In this document: piece after piece, positions 45,490 to 52,779 of the stretch
How positions within the stretch are numbered: position 1 is the stretch's first letter
Layout of the letters: every line of letters starts with the position of its first letter
NCBI RefSeq assembly: GCF_000720175.1
Contig: NZ_JOIX01000018.1
Location: 1 to 64,000 of the forward strand
Length of the DNA stretch: 64,000 nt
DNA from: Streptomyces sp. NRRL S-337
Lineage (GTDB): Bacteria > Actinomycetota > Actinomycetes > Streptomycetales > Streptomycetaceae
Direction: 5' to 3'
Translations under genes and position numbers: made by a program
Notes under the pieces: model-generated
Database searches by the model: none
Told to the model about the DNA's origin: nothing
Seen by the model: only the letters and a program-made list of their open reading frames with translations

Positions 45490-46487
45490 CGCGCTGCGCC
45501 GTCTACGGCACGGGGTCCTGGGGCACCGCATTCGCGATGGTGCTCGCCGACGCGGGATGCGAGGTGACCCTGTGGGGGCGCCGCGCGGCCCTGGTCGACG
45601 CCATCAACAACGGCCGTACGAACCCCGACTACCTGCCGGGCGTCGAGCTCCCCGCGGCCGTACGGGCCACCACGGACCCGGCACGGGCGGCCCGGGACGC
45701 GGAGTTCACCGTCCTGGCCGTGCCGTCCCAGACGCTGCGCGGAAACCTCGCCGAATGGGCGCCCCTGCTGCCCGCCGACACGATCCTGGTCTCCCTGATG
45801 AAGGGCGTCGAACTGGGCACGGCCAAGCGCATGAGCGAGGTCGTCGAGGAGGTCGCCAAGGCCCCCGCCGAAAGGGTCGCGGTGGTCACCGGCCCCAACC
45901 TCGCCAAGGAGGTCGCGGCCCGGCAGCCCGCCGCCGCGGTCGTCGCCTGCGCCGACGAGGCGGTCGCCCGCCGGGTGCAGACCGCCTGCCACACCTCGTA
46001 TTTCCGCCCGTACACCAACACCGACGTGGTGGGCTGCGAACTGGGTGGCGCGGTCAAGAACGTCATCGCCCTCGCCGTCGGCATCGCCACCGGCATGGGG
46101 CTGGGCGACAACGCCAAGGCGTCGCTGATCACCCGCGGACTCGCCGAGACCACCCGGCTCGGCCTCGCCATGGGCGCCGATGCGCACACCTTCGCCGGCC
46201 TGGCCGGCATGGGCGACCTCGTCGCCACCTGCTCCTCACCGCTGTCCCGCAACAACACCTTCGGCACCAACCTCGGCCGCGGCATGACGCTGGAGGAGAC
46301 CATCGCGGTCACCAAGCAGACCGCCGAGGGCGTCAAGTCCTGCGAATCCGTACTGGATCTGGCCCGCAGGCACGGCGTCGACATGCCGCTCACCGAGACG
46401 GTGGTGTCCATCGTCCACGACGGCAAGCCGCCGCTGGTGGCCCTCAAGGAGCTGATGGCGCGCAGCGCCAAGTCCGAGCGGCACTGA
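45486..46487 (+). CDS. gpsA: Glycerol-3-phosphate dehydrogenase [NAD(P)+]
   Basis: 333-aa biosynthetic GpsA. Rossmann motif VYGTGSWGTAFAMVLADAGC, catalytic Lys in GCELGGAVKNVIALAVGIA, LAGMGDLVATCSSPLSRNN and the substrate loop FGTNLGRGM. It makes glycerol 3-phosphate from dihydroxyacetone phosphate, the substrate of acyltransferases such as the upstream plsC product. GTG start overlapping plsC by 4 bp. Short tandem 11-bp repeats (ACCGGCACCGA) directly follow the stop. Confidence 0.96.
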   Translation: MTRCAVYGTGSWGTAFAMVLADAGCEVTLWGRRAALVDAINNGRTNPDYLPGVELPAAVRATTDPARAARDAEFTVLAVPSQTLRGNLAEWAPLLPADTILVSLMKGVELGTAKRMSEVVEEVAKAPAERVAVVTGPNLAKEVAARQPAAAVVACADEAVARRVQTACHTSYFRPYTNTDVVGCELGGAVKNVIALAVGIATGMGLGDNAKASLITRGLAETTRLGLAMGADAHTFAGLAGMGDLVATCSSPLSRNNTFGTNLGRGMTLEETIAVTKQTAEGVKSCESVLDLARRHGVDMPLTETVVSIVHDGKPPLVALKELMARSAKSERH

Positions 46488-46497
46488 AAAGCAGCCC

Positions 46498-46530
46498 CGA
46501 ACCGGCACCGAACCGGCACCGAACCGGCAC
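46498..46530 (+). repeat. Three 11-bp tandem repeats after gpsA
   Basis: GAACCGGCACC occurs three times in tandem in the gpsA-ddl gap. No function suggested. Confidence 0.7.
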
Positions 46531-46626
46531 GAAAACCCCGCCGCCCGCGGCGGGTGCCGGCGCCACACCACCAACGGCGGCCGCCGCACTGACGCCGCCC
46601 CGGTCAGCAGGTACCCTCAACGCGAT

Positions 46627-47763
46627 ATGAGCAGCCAGACCTCCTCCCACAAGCCCCGCGTCGCCGTCGTGTTCGGCGGGCGCAGCTCCGAGCACGCCAT
46701 CTCCGTGGTCACCGCCGGAGCCGTACTGCGCGCCATCGACCGCGACAAGTACGACGTGCTGCCCATCGGCATCACCACCGACGGCCGCTGGGCGCTCACC
46801 GCCGACGACCCCGAGCGGATGGCCATCACGGACCGGCGGCTGCCCAGCGTGGCCGAGCTCGCCGAGTCCACCGAGGGCGCAGTGGTGCTCCCCGTCGACC
46901 CGTCCCACCGCGAGGTGGTCTACACCGAGCCGGGTGCGGTGCCCAAGGCGCTCGGCGAGGTCGACGTGGTCTTCCCCGTCCTGCACGGCCCGTACGGCGA
47001 GGACGGCACCCTGCAGGGCCTCCTGGAGCTCTCCGGCGTCCCCTACGTCGGCTCGGGCGTGCTGGCCTCCGCGGTCGGCCAGGACAAGGACTACATGAAG
47101 CGGGTGTTCACCTCCTTCGGGCTGCCGGTCGGCCCCTACGAGGTCATCCGCCCCCGGGAGTGGGAGAAGGACCCCTCGGCGGCCCGCAAGAAGATCGTGG
47201 ACTTCGCCGCCGAACACGGCTGGCCGCTCTTCGTGAAGCCCGCCCGGGCCGGCTCGTCCATGGGGATCAGCAAGGTCGACGGGCTCGCGGACCTCGACGA
47301 GGCCATCGAGGAGGCCCGCCGGCACGACCCCAAGTTCCTCGTGGAATCGCTGCTCAGCGGCCGCGAGATCGAGTGCGGGGTGCTGGAGTTCGAGGACGGG
47401 CCGCGGGCCAGCGTGCCGGCCGAGATCCCGCCGGTCACCGCGCACGACTTCTACGACTTCGAGGCCAAGTACATCGACTCGGCCGCCGGCATCGTGCCGG
47501 CCCCGCTGACCGCCGAGCAGACCGCGAAGGTCCAGGAACTGGCCGTCGCGGCCTTCGAGGCGGCGTCCTGCGAGGGCCTGGTCCGCGCGGACTTCTTCCT
47601 GCAGGACAACGGCGAGTTCGTGATCAACGAGATCAACACGCTCCCCGGCTTCACGCCCATCTCGATGTACCCGCGGATGTGGCAGGAGAGCGGAGTGAGC
47701 TACCCGGAGCTGATCGACCGCCTCCTGGAGGCGGCGCTGCAGCGCTCGACCGGGCTGCGCTAG
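46627..47763 (+). CDS. ddl: D-alanine--D-alanine ligase
   Basis: 378-aa ATP-grasp ligase that makes the D-Ala-D-Ala terminus of peptidoglycan precursors. N-terminal VAVVFGGRSSEHAISVVTAG, the VLHGPYGEDGTLQGLLEL motif, ATP-grasp LFVKPARAGSSMGISKVDGL, and the metal-binding C-terminus DNGEFVINEINTLPGFTPIS. The Tyr of the PYVGSGVLAS region marks the D-Ala rather than D-lactate (VanA) type. The length suits actinobacteria. The ATG has no good ribosome site. Confidence 0.96.
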   Translation: MSSQTSSHKPRVAVVFGGRSSEHAISVVTAGAVLRAIDRDKYDVLPIGITTDGRWALTADDPERMAITDRRLPSVAELAESTEGAVVLPVDPSHREVVYTEPGAVPKALGEVDVVFPVLHGPYGEDGTLQGLLELSGVPYVGSGVLASAVGQDKDYMKRVFTSFGLPVGPYEVIRPREWEKDPSAARKKIVDFAAEHGWPLFVKPARAGSSMGISKVDGLADLDEAIEEARRHDPKFLVESLLSGREIECGVLEFEDGPRASVPAEIPPVTAHDFYDFEAKYIDSAAGIVPAPLTAEQTAKVQELAVAAFEAASCEGLVRADFFLQDNGEFVINEINTLPGFTPISMYPRMWQESGVSYPELIDRLLEAALQRSTGLR

Positions 47764-47787
47764 GACCGCGGCCGGCCGGCGCGAGGG

Positions 47788-48288
47788 CTAGACGCCCGCG
47801 GGGATGGTCTTCTTCACCGCGCCCGCGAGGTCGGGGAGCACATTGACCTCGGGGGCGTACTTCCCGGGCACGGTCACCTCGACGTACACCTTGCGCAGCA
47901 CGGTCGTGAAGCGGTAGCCGTCGTCCTGCTTCTCGAAGAGCCACCGGACGCCGTTGACTTCCGCCGCCTCCGGGTTGGGGTTGTAATGTTCACTCCCGTG
48001 TCTCAGGACGTCCGGCTTCGGTACCCCGCAGCGCAGTTGCACGGCGGGGTCGCCCCAGACGGCGGTGAAGTCGGAGACGGGCTCGGCGGAATGCCGCTTC
48101 AGCCCGTCGACGGTCCGCGGCAGTTCCTCATGGAGTGCCCGGCAGTGCCGCGCCGCCTCGCCCCGGGGGGACGGGACGGCCACGTCCTCGGAAGACGAAC
48201 AGCTCACCGCGGCGAACGCCGCGGTGAGCAGGGGAAGGGCCAGGATCGGGCGGCACCGGCGACGCGAAGAGATCACCCGGCCGAGCAT
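47788..48288 (-). CDS. DUF3515 lipoprotein
   Basis: 166-aa protein with a signal peptide ending in a lipobox-like LTAAFAAVSCSSSED, so it is probably a membrane-anchored lipoprotein. The DUF3515 body contains CRALHEELPRTVDGLKRH, VWGDPAVQLRCGVPKP with a further Cys pair, and VEVTVPGKYAPEVNVLPDLA. The function is unknown; the family is restricted to actinobacteria. It lies 9 bp downstream of the Lrp-like gene on the same strand. Confidence 0.85.
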   Translation of the reverse strand: MLGRVISSRRRCRPILALPLLTAAFAAVSCSSSEDVAVPSPRGEAARHCRALHEELPRTVDGLKRHSAEPVSDFTAVWGDPAVQLRCGVPKPDVLRHGSEHYNPNPEAAEVNGVRWLFEKQDDGYRFTTVLRKVYVEVTVPGKYAPEVNVLPDLAGAVKKTIPAGV

Positions 48289-48297
48289 ACGGGGGAG

Positions 48298-48531
48298 CTA
48301 GAGATGAACGACCGGGCAGGTCAGGGTGCGCGTGATGCCCTCCACTTGCTGGACCTTCGCCACCACCATGCGGCCCAGCTCATCGACGGTGTCGGCCTGT
48401 GCGCGCACGATCACGTCGTACGGACCGGTGACGTCCTCGGCCTGCAGCACACCGGGGATCTTCGAGATCACCTCCGCGACGGCCGAGGCCTTGCCGACCT
48501 CGGTCTGGATCAGGATGTAGGCCTGTACCAC
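48298..48531 (-). CDS. Lrp/AsnC ligand-binding (RAM) domain protein
   Basis: 77-aa stand-alone RAM domain (VQAYILIQTEVGKASAVAEV, GPYDVIVRAQADTVDELGRM, VEGITRTLTCPVVHL) without the Lrp helix-turn-helix. Such small proteins bind amino acids and can co-assemble with full Lrp regulators. GTG 48531 has GGAGGT at five bases. The frame is open to 48642, overlapping the promoter region, and is not used. First gene of a two-gene unit with the DUF3515 lipoprotein; divergent from thiL. Confidence 0.9.
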   Translation of the reverse strand: MVQAYILIQTEVGKASAVAEVISKIPGVLQAEDVTGPYDVIVRAQADTVDELGRMVVAKVQQVEGITRTLTCPVVHL

Positions 48532-48701
48532 GGGACCTCCAGGGCGGCTACGAGGATCATGGGGGAAGAAGGGACGCCACGGTACCGCGTCACCGTGCGG
48601 AGCGGGGAGACCCGCGCGGTGAACACGGCAGGTGCGGCGCAACCGTCAGCCACGTACGGACCGTCCGTACAACGGCCCGTACACAGGAGAAGGGCAACAG
48701 C

Positions 48702-49670
48702 ATGAAGGGCACCGTGGGCGAGCTGGGGGAGTTCGGTCTGATCAGGGAGCTCACCTCCCGGCTCACGTCCACTCCGGCGGTACGCATCGGGCCGGGGGAC
48801 GACGCCGCGGTGGTCACCGCGCCGGACCGGAGGGTGGTCGCCAGCACCGACATCCTCTTGGAGGGCCGGCACTTCCGCCGCGACTGGTCCACCGCCTACG
48901 ACGTCGGCCGCAAGGCCGCCGCGCAGAACCTCGCCGACATCGCGGCGATGGGCGCGGTGCCCACCGCGATCCTGCTGGGCCTGGTCGTGCCCGCGGAACT
49001 CCCCGCGACCTGGCCGACCGAGCTGATGGACGGGCTGCGCGACGAGTGCCAGGTGGCCGGCGCCGCGGTCGTCGGCGGTGACGTGGTCCGCGGCGACACC
49101 ATCACCGTCGCCATCACCGCCCTCGGCGACCTGCGCAACCAGGAGCCGGTCACCCGGGCCGGCGCCCAGCCCGGCGACGTGGTCGCGGTGACCGGCTGGC
49201 TCGGCTGGTCCGCCGCCGGGCACGCGGTCCTCTCCCGCGGCTTCCGCTCGCCGCGCGCCTTCGTGGAGGCGCACCGCCGCCCCGAACCGCCGTACCACGC
49301 CGGTCCCGCGGCCGCCGGGCTCGGCGCCACCGCCATGACCGACGTCAGCGACGGGCTGGTCGCCGACCTCGGGCACATCGCCGAGGCCAGCAAGGTCCGG
49401 ATCGACCTGCGGTCCGCCGCGATCGACATCCCCACGCAGATGTCCGACATCGGCACCGCGGTCGGCGTGGACCCGATGCAGTGGGTGCTCAACGGCGGCG
49501 AGGACCACGCGATCGTGGCCACGTTCCCGCCGGACGTGAAGCTGCCCGCCCGGTGGAAGGTCATCGGCGAGGTCCTCAACCCCTCCGCGCTGCCGCAGGT
49601 CACGGTGGACGGCGCCCCCTGGGTGAAGGCCGGCTGGGACCACTTCGGGGACAACGCCGACGCCGAGTAG
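48702..49670 (+). CDS. thiL: Thiamine-monophosphate kinase
   Basis: 322-aa ThiL, phosphorylating thiamine phosphate to the diphosphate cofactor. Seen: [72 protein letters not shown] and the C-terminal [40 protein letters not shown] precedes the ATG. thiD lies 32 bp downstream, so the two thiamine kinases form an operon. Confidence 0.95.
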   Translation: MKGTVGELGEFGLIRELTSRLTSTPAVRIGPGDDAAVVTAPDRRVVASTDILLEGRHFRRDWSTAYDVGRKAAAQNLADIAAMGAVPTAILLGLVVPAELPATWPTELMDGLRDECQVAGAAVVGGDVVRGDTITVAITALGDLRNQEPVTRAGAQPGDVVAVTGWLGWSAAGHAVLSRGFRSPRAFVEAHRRPEPPYHAGPAAAGLGATAMTDVSDGLVADLGHIAEASKVRIDLRSAAIDIPTQMSDIGTAVGVDPMQWVLNGGEDHAIVATFPPDVKLPARWKVIGEVLNPSALPQVTVDGAPWVKAGWDHFGDNADAE

Positions 49671-49702
49671 GCCACCGGCTGCGGGCGGGTAGATTCGCCG
49701 GC

Positions 49703-50518
49703 ATGCACATACCTCCACGCGTCCTGACCGTCGCCGGGTCCGACTCCGGCGGCGGCGCGGGGATCCAGGCCGACCTGAAGACGATGCTGGCGCTCGGCAC
49801 CCACGGCATGAGCGTGCTCACCGCCGTCACCGCACAGAACTCCCTGGGCGTGCAGGGTGCGTGGGAGCTGCCCGCCGAGGCCGTACGCGCCCAGTTCCGC
49901 AGCGTCGTCGACGACATCGGTGTCCAGGCGGTCAAGACCGGCATGCTCTCCTCGGCGGAACTCGTCGAGACCGTCGCCGAACTGCTCGCCGGACTGGACG
50001 TCCCGGTCGTCGTCGACCCCGTGGGCGTCTCCAAACACGGTGACGCACTGCTCGCCGAGAGCGCCCTGGACGCGGTGCGCACCAAGCTGCTGCCGACGGC
50101 CACCGTCGCCACCCCCAACCTCGACGAGGTGGCCCAGCTCACCGGCGTGCGCGTCCGGGAGGAGGCCGACATGCGCCTTGCCGCCGCCGCCGTCCTGGAC
50201 TTCGGGCCGCGCTGGGCGCTCATCAAGGGCGGCCACCTCACCGCCGCGGACGGGGACGGCGACAGCGCCGTCGACCTGCTCACCGACGGCACCGAGGAGC
50301 ACTGGCTGCGCGCCCCGCGCCACGACAACCGCCACACCCACGGCACCGGCTGCACCCTCGCCAGCGCGCTCGCCGCCCAGCTGGCCAAGGGCGACGGTGT
50401 CCCGCAGGCCGCCGCGGCGGCCAAGGACTACGTCACCGGCGCGATCGCGGCCGGCTTCCGGCTCGGTGGCGGCATCGGGCCGGTCGACCACGGCTGGCGG
50501 CTCCGCGACGGGCGCTGA
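49703..50518 (+). CDS. thiD: Hydroxymethylpyrimidine/phosphomethylpyrimidine kinase
   Basis: 271-aa ribokinase-fold kinase, making HMP diphosphate for thiamine. Seen: [68 protein letters not shown], and the anion-hole motif [23 protein letters not shown] 49703; the upstream open frame overlaps thiL and is not used. Confidence 0.95.
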   Translation: MHIPPRVLTVAGSDSGGGAGIQADLKTMLALGTHGMSVLTAVTAQNSLGVQGAWELPAEAVRAQFRSVVDDIGVQAVKTGMLSSAELVETVAELLAGLDVPVVVDPVGVSKHGDALLAESALDAVRTKLLPTATVATPNLDEVAQLTGVRVREEADMRLAAAAVLDFGPRWALIKGGHLTAADGDGDSAVDLLTDGTEEHWLRAPRHDNRHTHGTGCTLASALAAQLAKGDGVPQAAAAAKDYVTGAIAAGFRLGGGIGPVDHGWRLRDGR

Positions 50519-50550
50519 AGTGACCGCCCGAGGCGGCACAGGAACGGCAA

Positions 50551-50580
50551 AAGCCGGCCCACCCGAAGGTGGACCGGCTT
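50551..50580. terminator. Bidirectional terminator, thiD / rpmB
   Basis: AAGCCGG-C-CCACC pairs with GGTGG-A-CCGGCTT around a CGAA tetraloop, between convergent genes. Confidence 0.9.
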
Positions 50581-50616
50581 CCCAGGCAACCGGCCGGCTG
50601 CGCTACGACTAAGGCG

Positions 50617-50802
50617 TCAGCGCGAAACCTTGCCGGCCTTGATGCACGAGGTGCAGGCGTTCAGCTTCTTCGGCGTGCGCCCGATCACTGCACGCACCGT
50701 CTGGATGTTGGGGTTCCAACGACGGTTGGTACGGCGATGCGAGTGCGAGACACTCTTGCCGAAGCCCGGCCCCTTGCCGCAGACGTCGCAGTTGGCAGCC
50801 AC
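50617..50802 (-). CDS. rpmB: 50S ribosomal protein L28 (zinc-binding form)
   Basis: 61-aa L28: [50 protein letters not shown]. Both CxxC pairs are intact, so this is the zinc-containing (C+) paralogue; Streptomyces also carry zinc-free, Zur-regulated L28 copies elsewhere. GTG start with TTTGGAG upstream. Monocistronic, convergent with thiD. Confidence 0.97.
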   Translation of the reverse strand: MAANCDVCGKGPGFGKSVSHSHRRTNRRWNPNIQTVRAVIGRTPKKLNACTSCIKAGKVSR

Positions 50803-51035
50803 GGGTCACTCCAAAGACTTCAGATGCACTTACGGTGAATCCCGACGGGCCGAGTGCATTGCCCGACCGGCGACCGTCAGGAGAGGAAATGGCCCGATTC
50901 TCATCGGGCAACCGGAGCAGCATACAACGACCGCTCCCGTAGAACGAAACTATCACGCACCCCCCGGCCCCCGCCCCGGCCTCCCCACCCGTGCGCGGCT
51001 ACTGTGCGGTGCAGCCCGTGACCCAGGAGGACGAT

Positions 51036-52721
51036 GTGCCGTACCCGCTCGACGCCGCCGCGGTCCGCTCCTGGTGCGGACTGGCGCTGGAGGCGCTCGG
51101 CCGGGAACGCGAGCGGATCGACGCGATCAACGTCTATCCGGTGGCCGACGGCGACACCGGCACCAACCTCTATCTGACGCTGGAATCCGCGGCCCGGGCG
51201 GTCGAGGCCGCCTTCGACGGCCACGCCTCGGCGGGCACCGCCCCCGGCCTCGCCGACGCGATCGGCGCGATGGCACACGGCGCCCTGATAGGAGCGCGGG
51301 GCAACTCCGGCACCATCCTGGCGCAGCTGCTGCGCGGGATGACCGACGTCCTGGCGGCCGGCGGCGGGACGGACGGCACCGACAGCACGGACACCGCGAC
51401 GGATGACGGTGCGGCCGAGGCCCTGCGCCGGGCCCTGCGCCGGGCCGCCGCCTCCACGTACGAGGCCGTCGCCCACCCCGTGGAGGGCACCGTCCTGACC
51501 GTGGCGACCGCCGCCGCCGATGCCGCCGACCGCGCGGCCGGAGCGGCCAGGGACGCCGCCACGGTCGCCCGCGCCGCCCACGAAGGCGCCCGTACGGCCC
51601 TGCAGGCGACCCCCGGGCAGCTGGCGGTCCTCGGCAGGGCGGGCGTCGTGGACGCCGGCGGCTGCGGGCTCGTGGCCCTGCTGGGCGCGCTCGCCGACGC
51701 GCTCTCCGGAGAGGCCACGGCCACCCCCGTCGCCGTACGGGCGGACGCCCCGCTCCCCGAGGCCGCCGGTTGCGACGTCGCGGCACACACGGCGGCCGAC
51801 GGCTGCGCGGAACCAGGCGGGCCCGCCTTCGAGGTCATCTACCTGCTGGAGGCGGCGGACGAGGCCGTGGCCCGGCTGCGCAGCCGGCTCGACGGCCTCG
51901 GCGACTCCCTGGTGGTGGTCGGCGGGGACGGGCTGTGGCACGTCCACGTCCACGTCGACGACGCGGGCGCCGCCGTCGAGGTCGGCATCGAGGCCGGCCG
52001 CCCGTACCGGATCCGCATCACGCACTTCGGCGGTGGCCGCACCAAGGAGCCGGCCCTGGCACCGCGGGCCGTCGTCGCGGTGGTGCCGGGCGCCGGGCTC
52101 GCCGGTCTGTGCGCCGACGCCGGCGCGACGGCGGTCACCGTACGCCCCGGGGAGCCCCCGGCCAGCGGGGAACTGGTGCAGGCGATCCGGCAGGCCCACG
52201 CCCGCGAGGTCATGCTGCTGCCCAACGACCCCGAACTCCGGCACACCGCCGCGGCCGCCGCCGAACAGGCCCGCACCGAAGGCGTCCGGGTCGCGGTGAT
52301 CCCCACCCGCGCCGCCGTCCAGGGCATCGCGGCGCTGGCCGTGCACGAGCCGGACCGCAGCTTCGACGAGGACGCGGTCGCCATGACCTCTGCCGCCGGT
52401 GCCACCCGCTACGCCGAGCTCGCCCTCGCCGAACGGCAGTCGTGGACCATGGCGGGCGTCTGCCAGGCCGGGGACGTCCTCGGGCTGATCGACGGCGACG
52501 TCGCGGTGATCGGCTCGGACCTCACCGTCACCGCCATGACGGTGCTGGACCGGATGCTGTCCGCGGGCGGGGAAATGGTGACCCTGGTCCTCGGCGCGGG
52601 GGCGCCCGCCGCCCTCGCCGAGCGGCTGGAACGGCACGTCCGCGAGCGCCACCTCGCCGTCGACACCATCGTTTACGACGGCGGCCAGCGCACCGCCCCA
52701 CTCCTCATCGGCGTGGAGTGA
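51036..52721 (+). CDS. DAK2-domain kinase (FakA-like)
   Basis: 561-aa protein. The N-terminal DhaL/DAK2 domain (residues 1-~215) has INVYPVADGDTGTNLYLTLE with the Mg-ATP aspartates and GARGNSGTILAQLLRGM; the C-terminal DegV-like/DAK1-related region (~300-561) includes IHVH-type GLWHVHVHVDDAGAAVEVG and MLLPNDPELRHTA. This is the FakA domain order: in Firmicutes FakA phosphorylates fatty acids bound to FakB. No fakB is adjacent here. GTG 51036 follows AGGAGG. It lies 58 bp upstream of recG, the usual neighbour in many Gram-positives. Confidence 0.88.
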   Translation: MPYPLDAAAVRSWCGLALEALGRERERIDAINVYPVADGDTGTNLYLTLESAARAVEAAFDGHASAGTAPGLADAIGAMAHGALIGARGNSGTILAQLLRGMTDVLAAGGGTDGTDSTDTATDDGAAEALRRALRRAAASTYEAVAHPVEGTVLTVATAAADAADRAAGAARDAATVARAAHEGARTALQATPGQLAVLGRAGVVDAGGCGLVALLGALADALSGEATATPVAVRADAPLPEAAGCDVAAHTAADGCAEPGGPAFEVIYLLEAADEAVARLRSRLDGLGDSLVVVGGDGLWHVHVHVDDAGAAVEVGIEAGRPYRIRITHFGGGRTKEPALAPRAVVAVVPGAGLAGLCADAGATAVTVRPGEPPASGELVQAIRQAHAREVMLLPNDPELRHTAAAAAEQARTEGVRVAVIPTRAAVQGIAALAVHEPDRSFDEDAVAMTSAAGATRYAELALAERQSWTMAGVCQAGDVLGLIDGDVAVIGSDLTVTAMTVLDRMLSAGGEMVTLVLGAGAPAALAERLERHVRERHLAVDTIVYDGGQRTAPLLIGVE

Positions 52722-52779
52722 CGGCGCCCCGACGGCCGGGACCGGCGCAATTGTCAGAGGCGTGGTGTGCAATAGACGC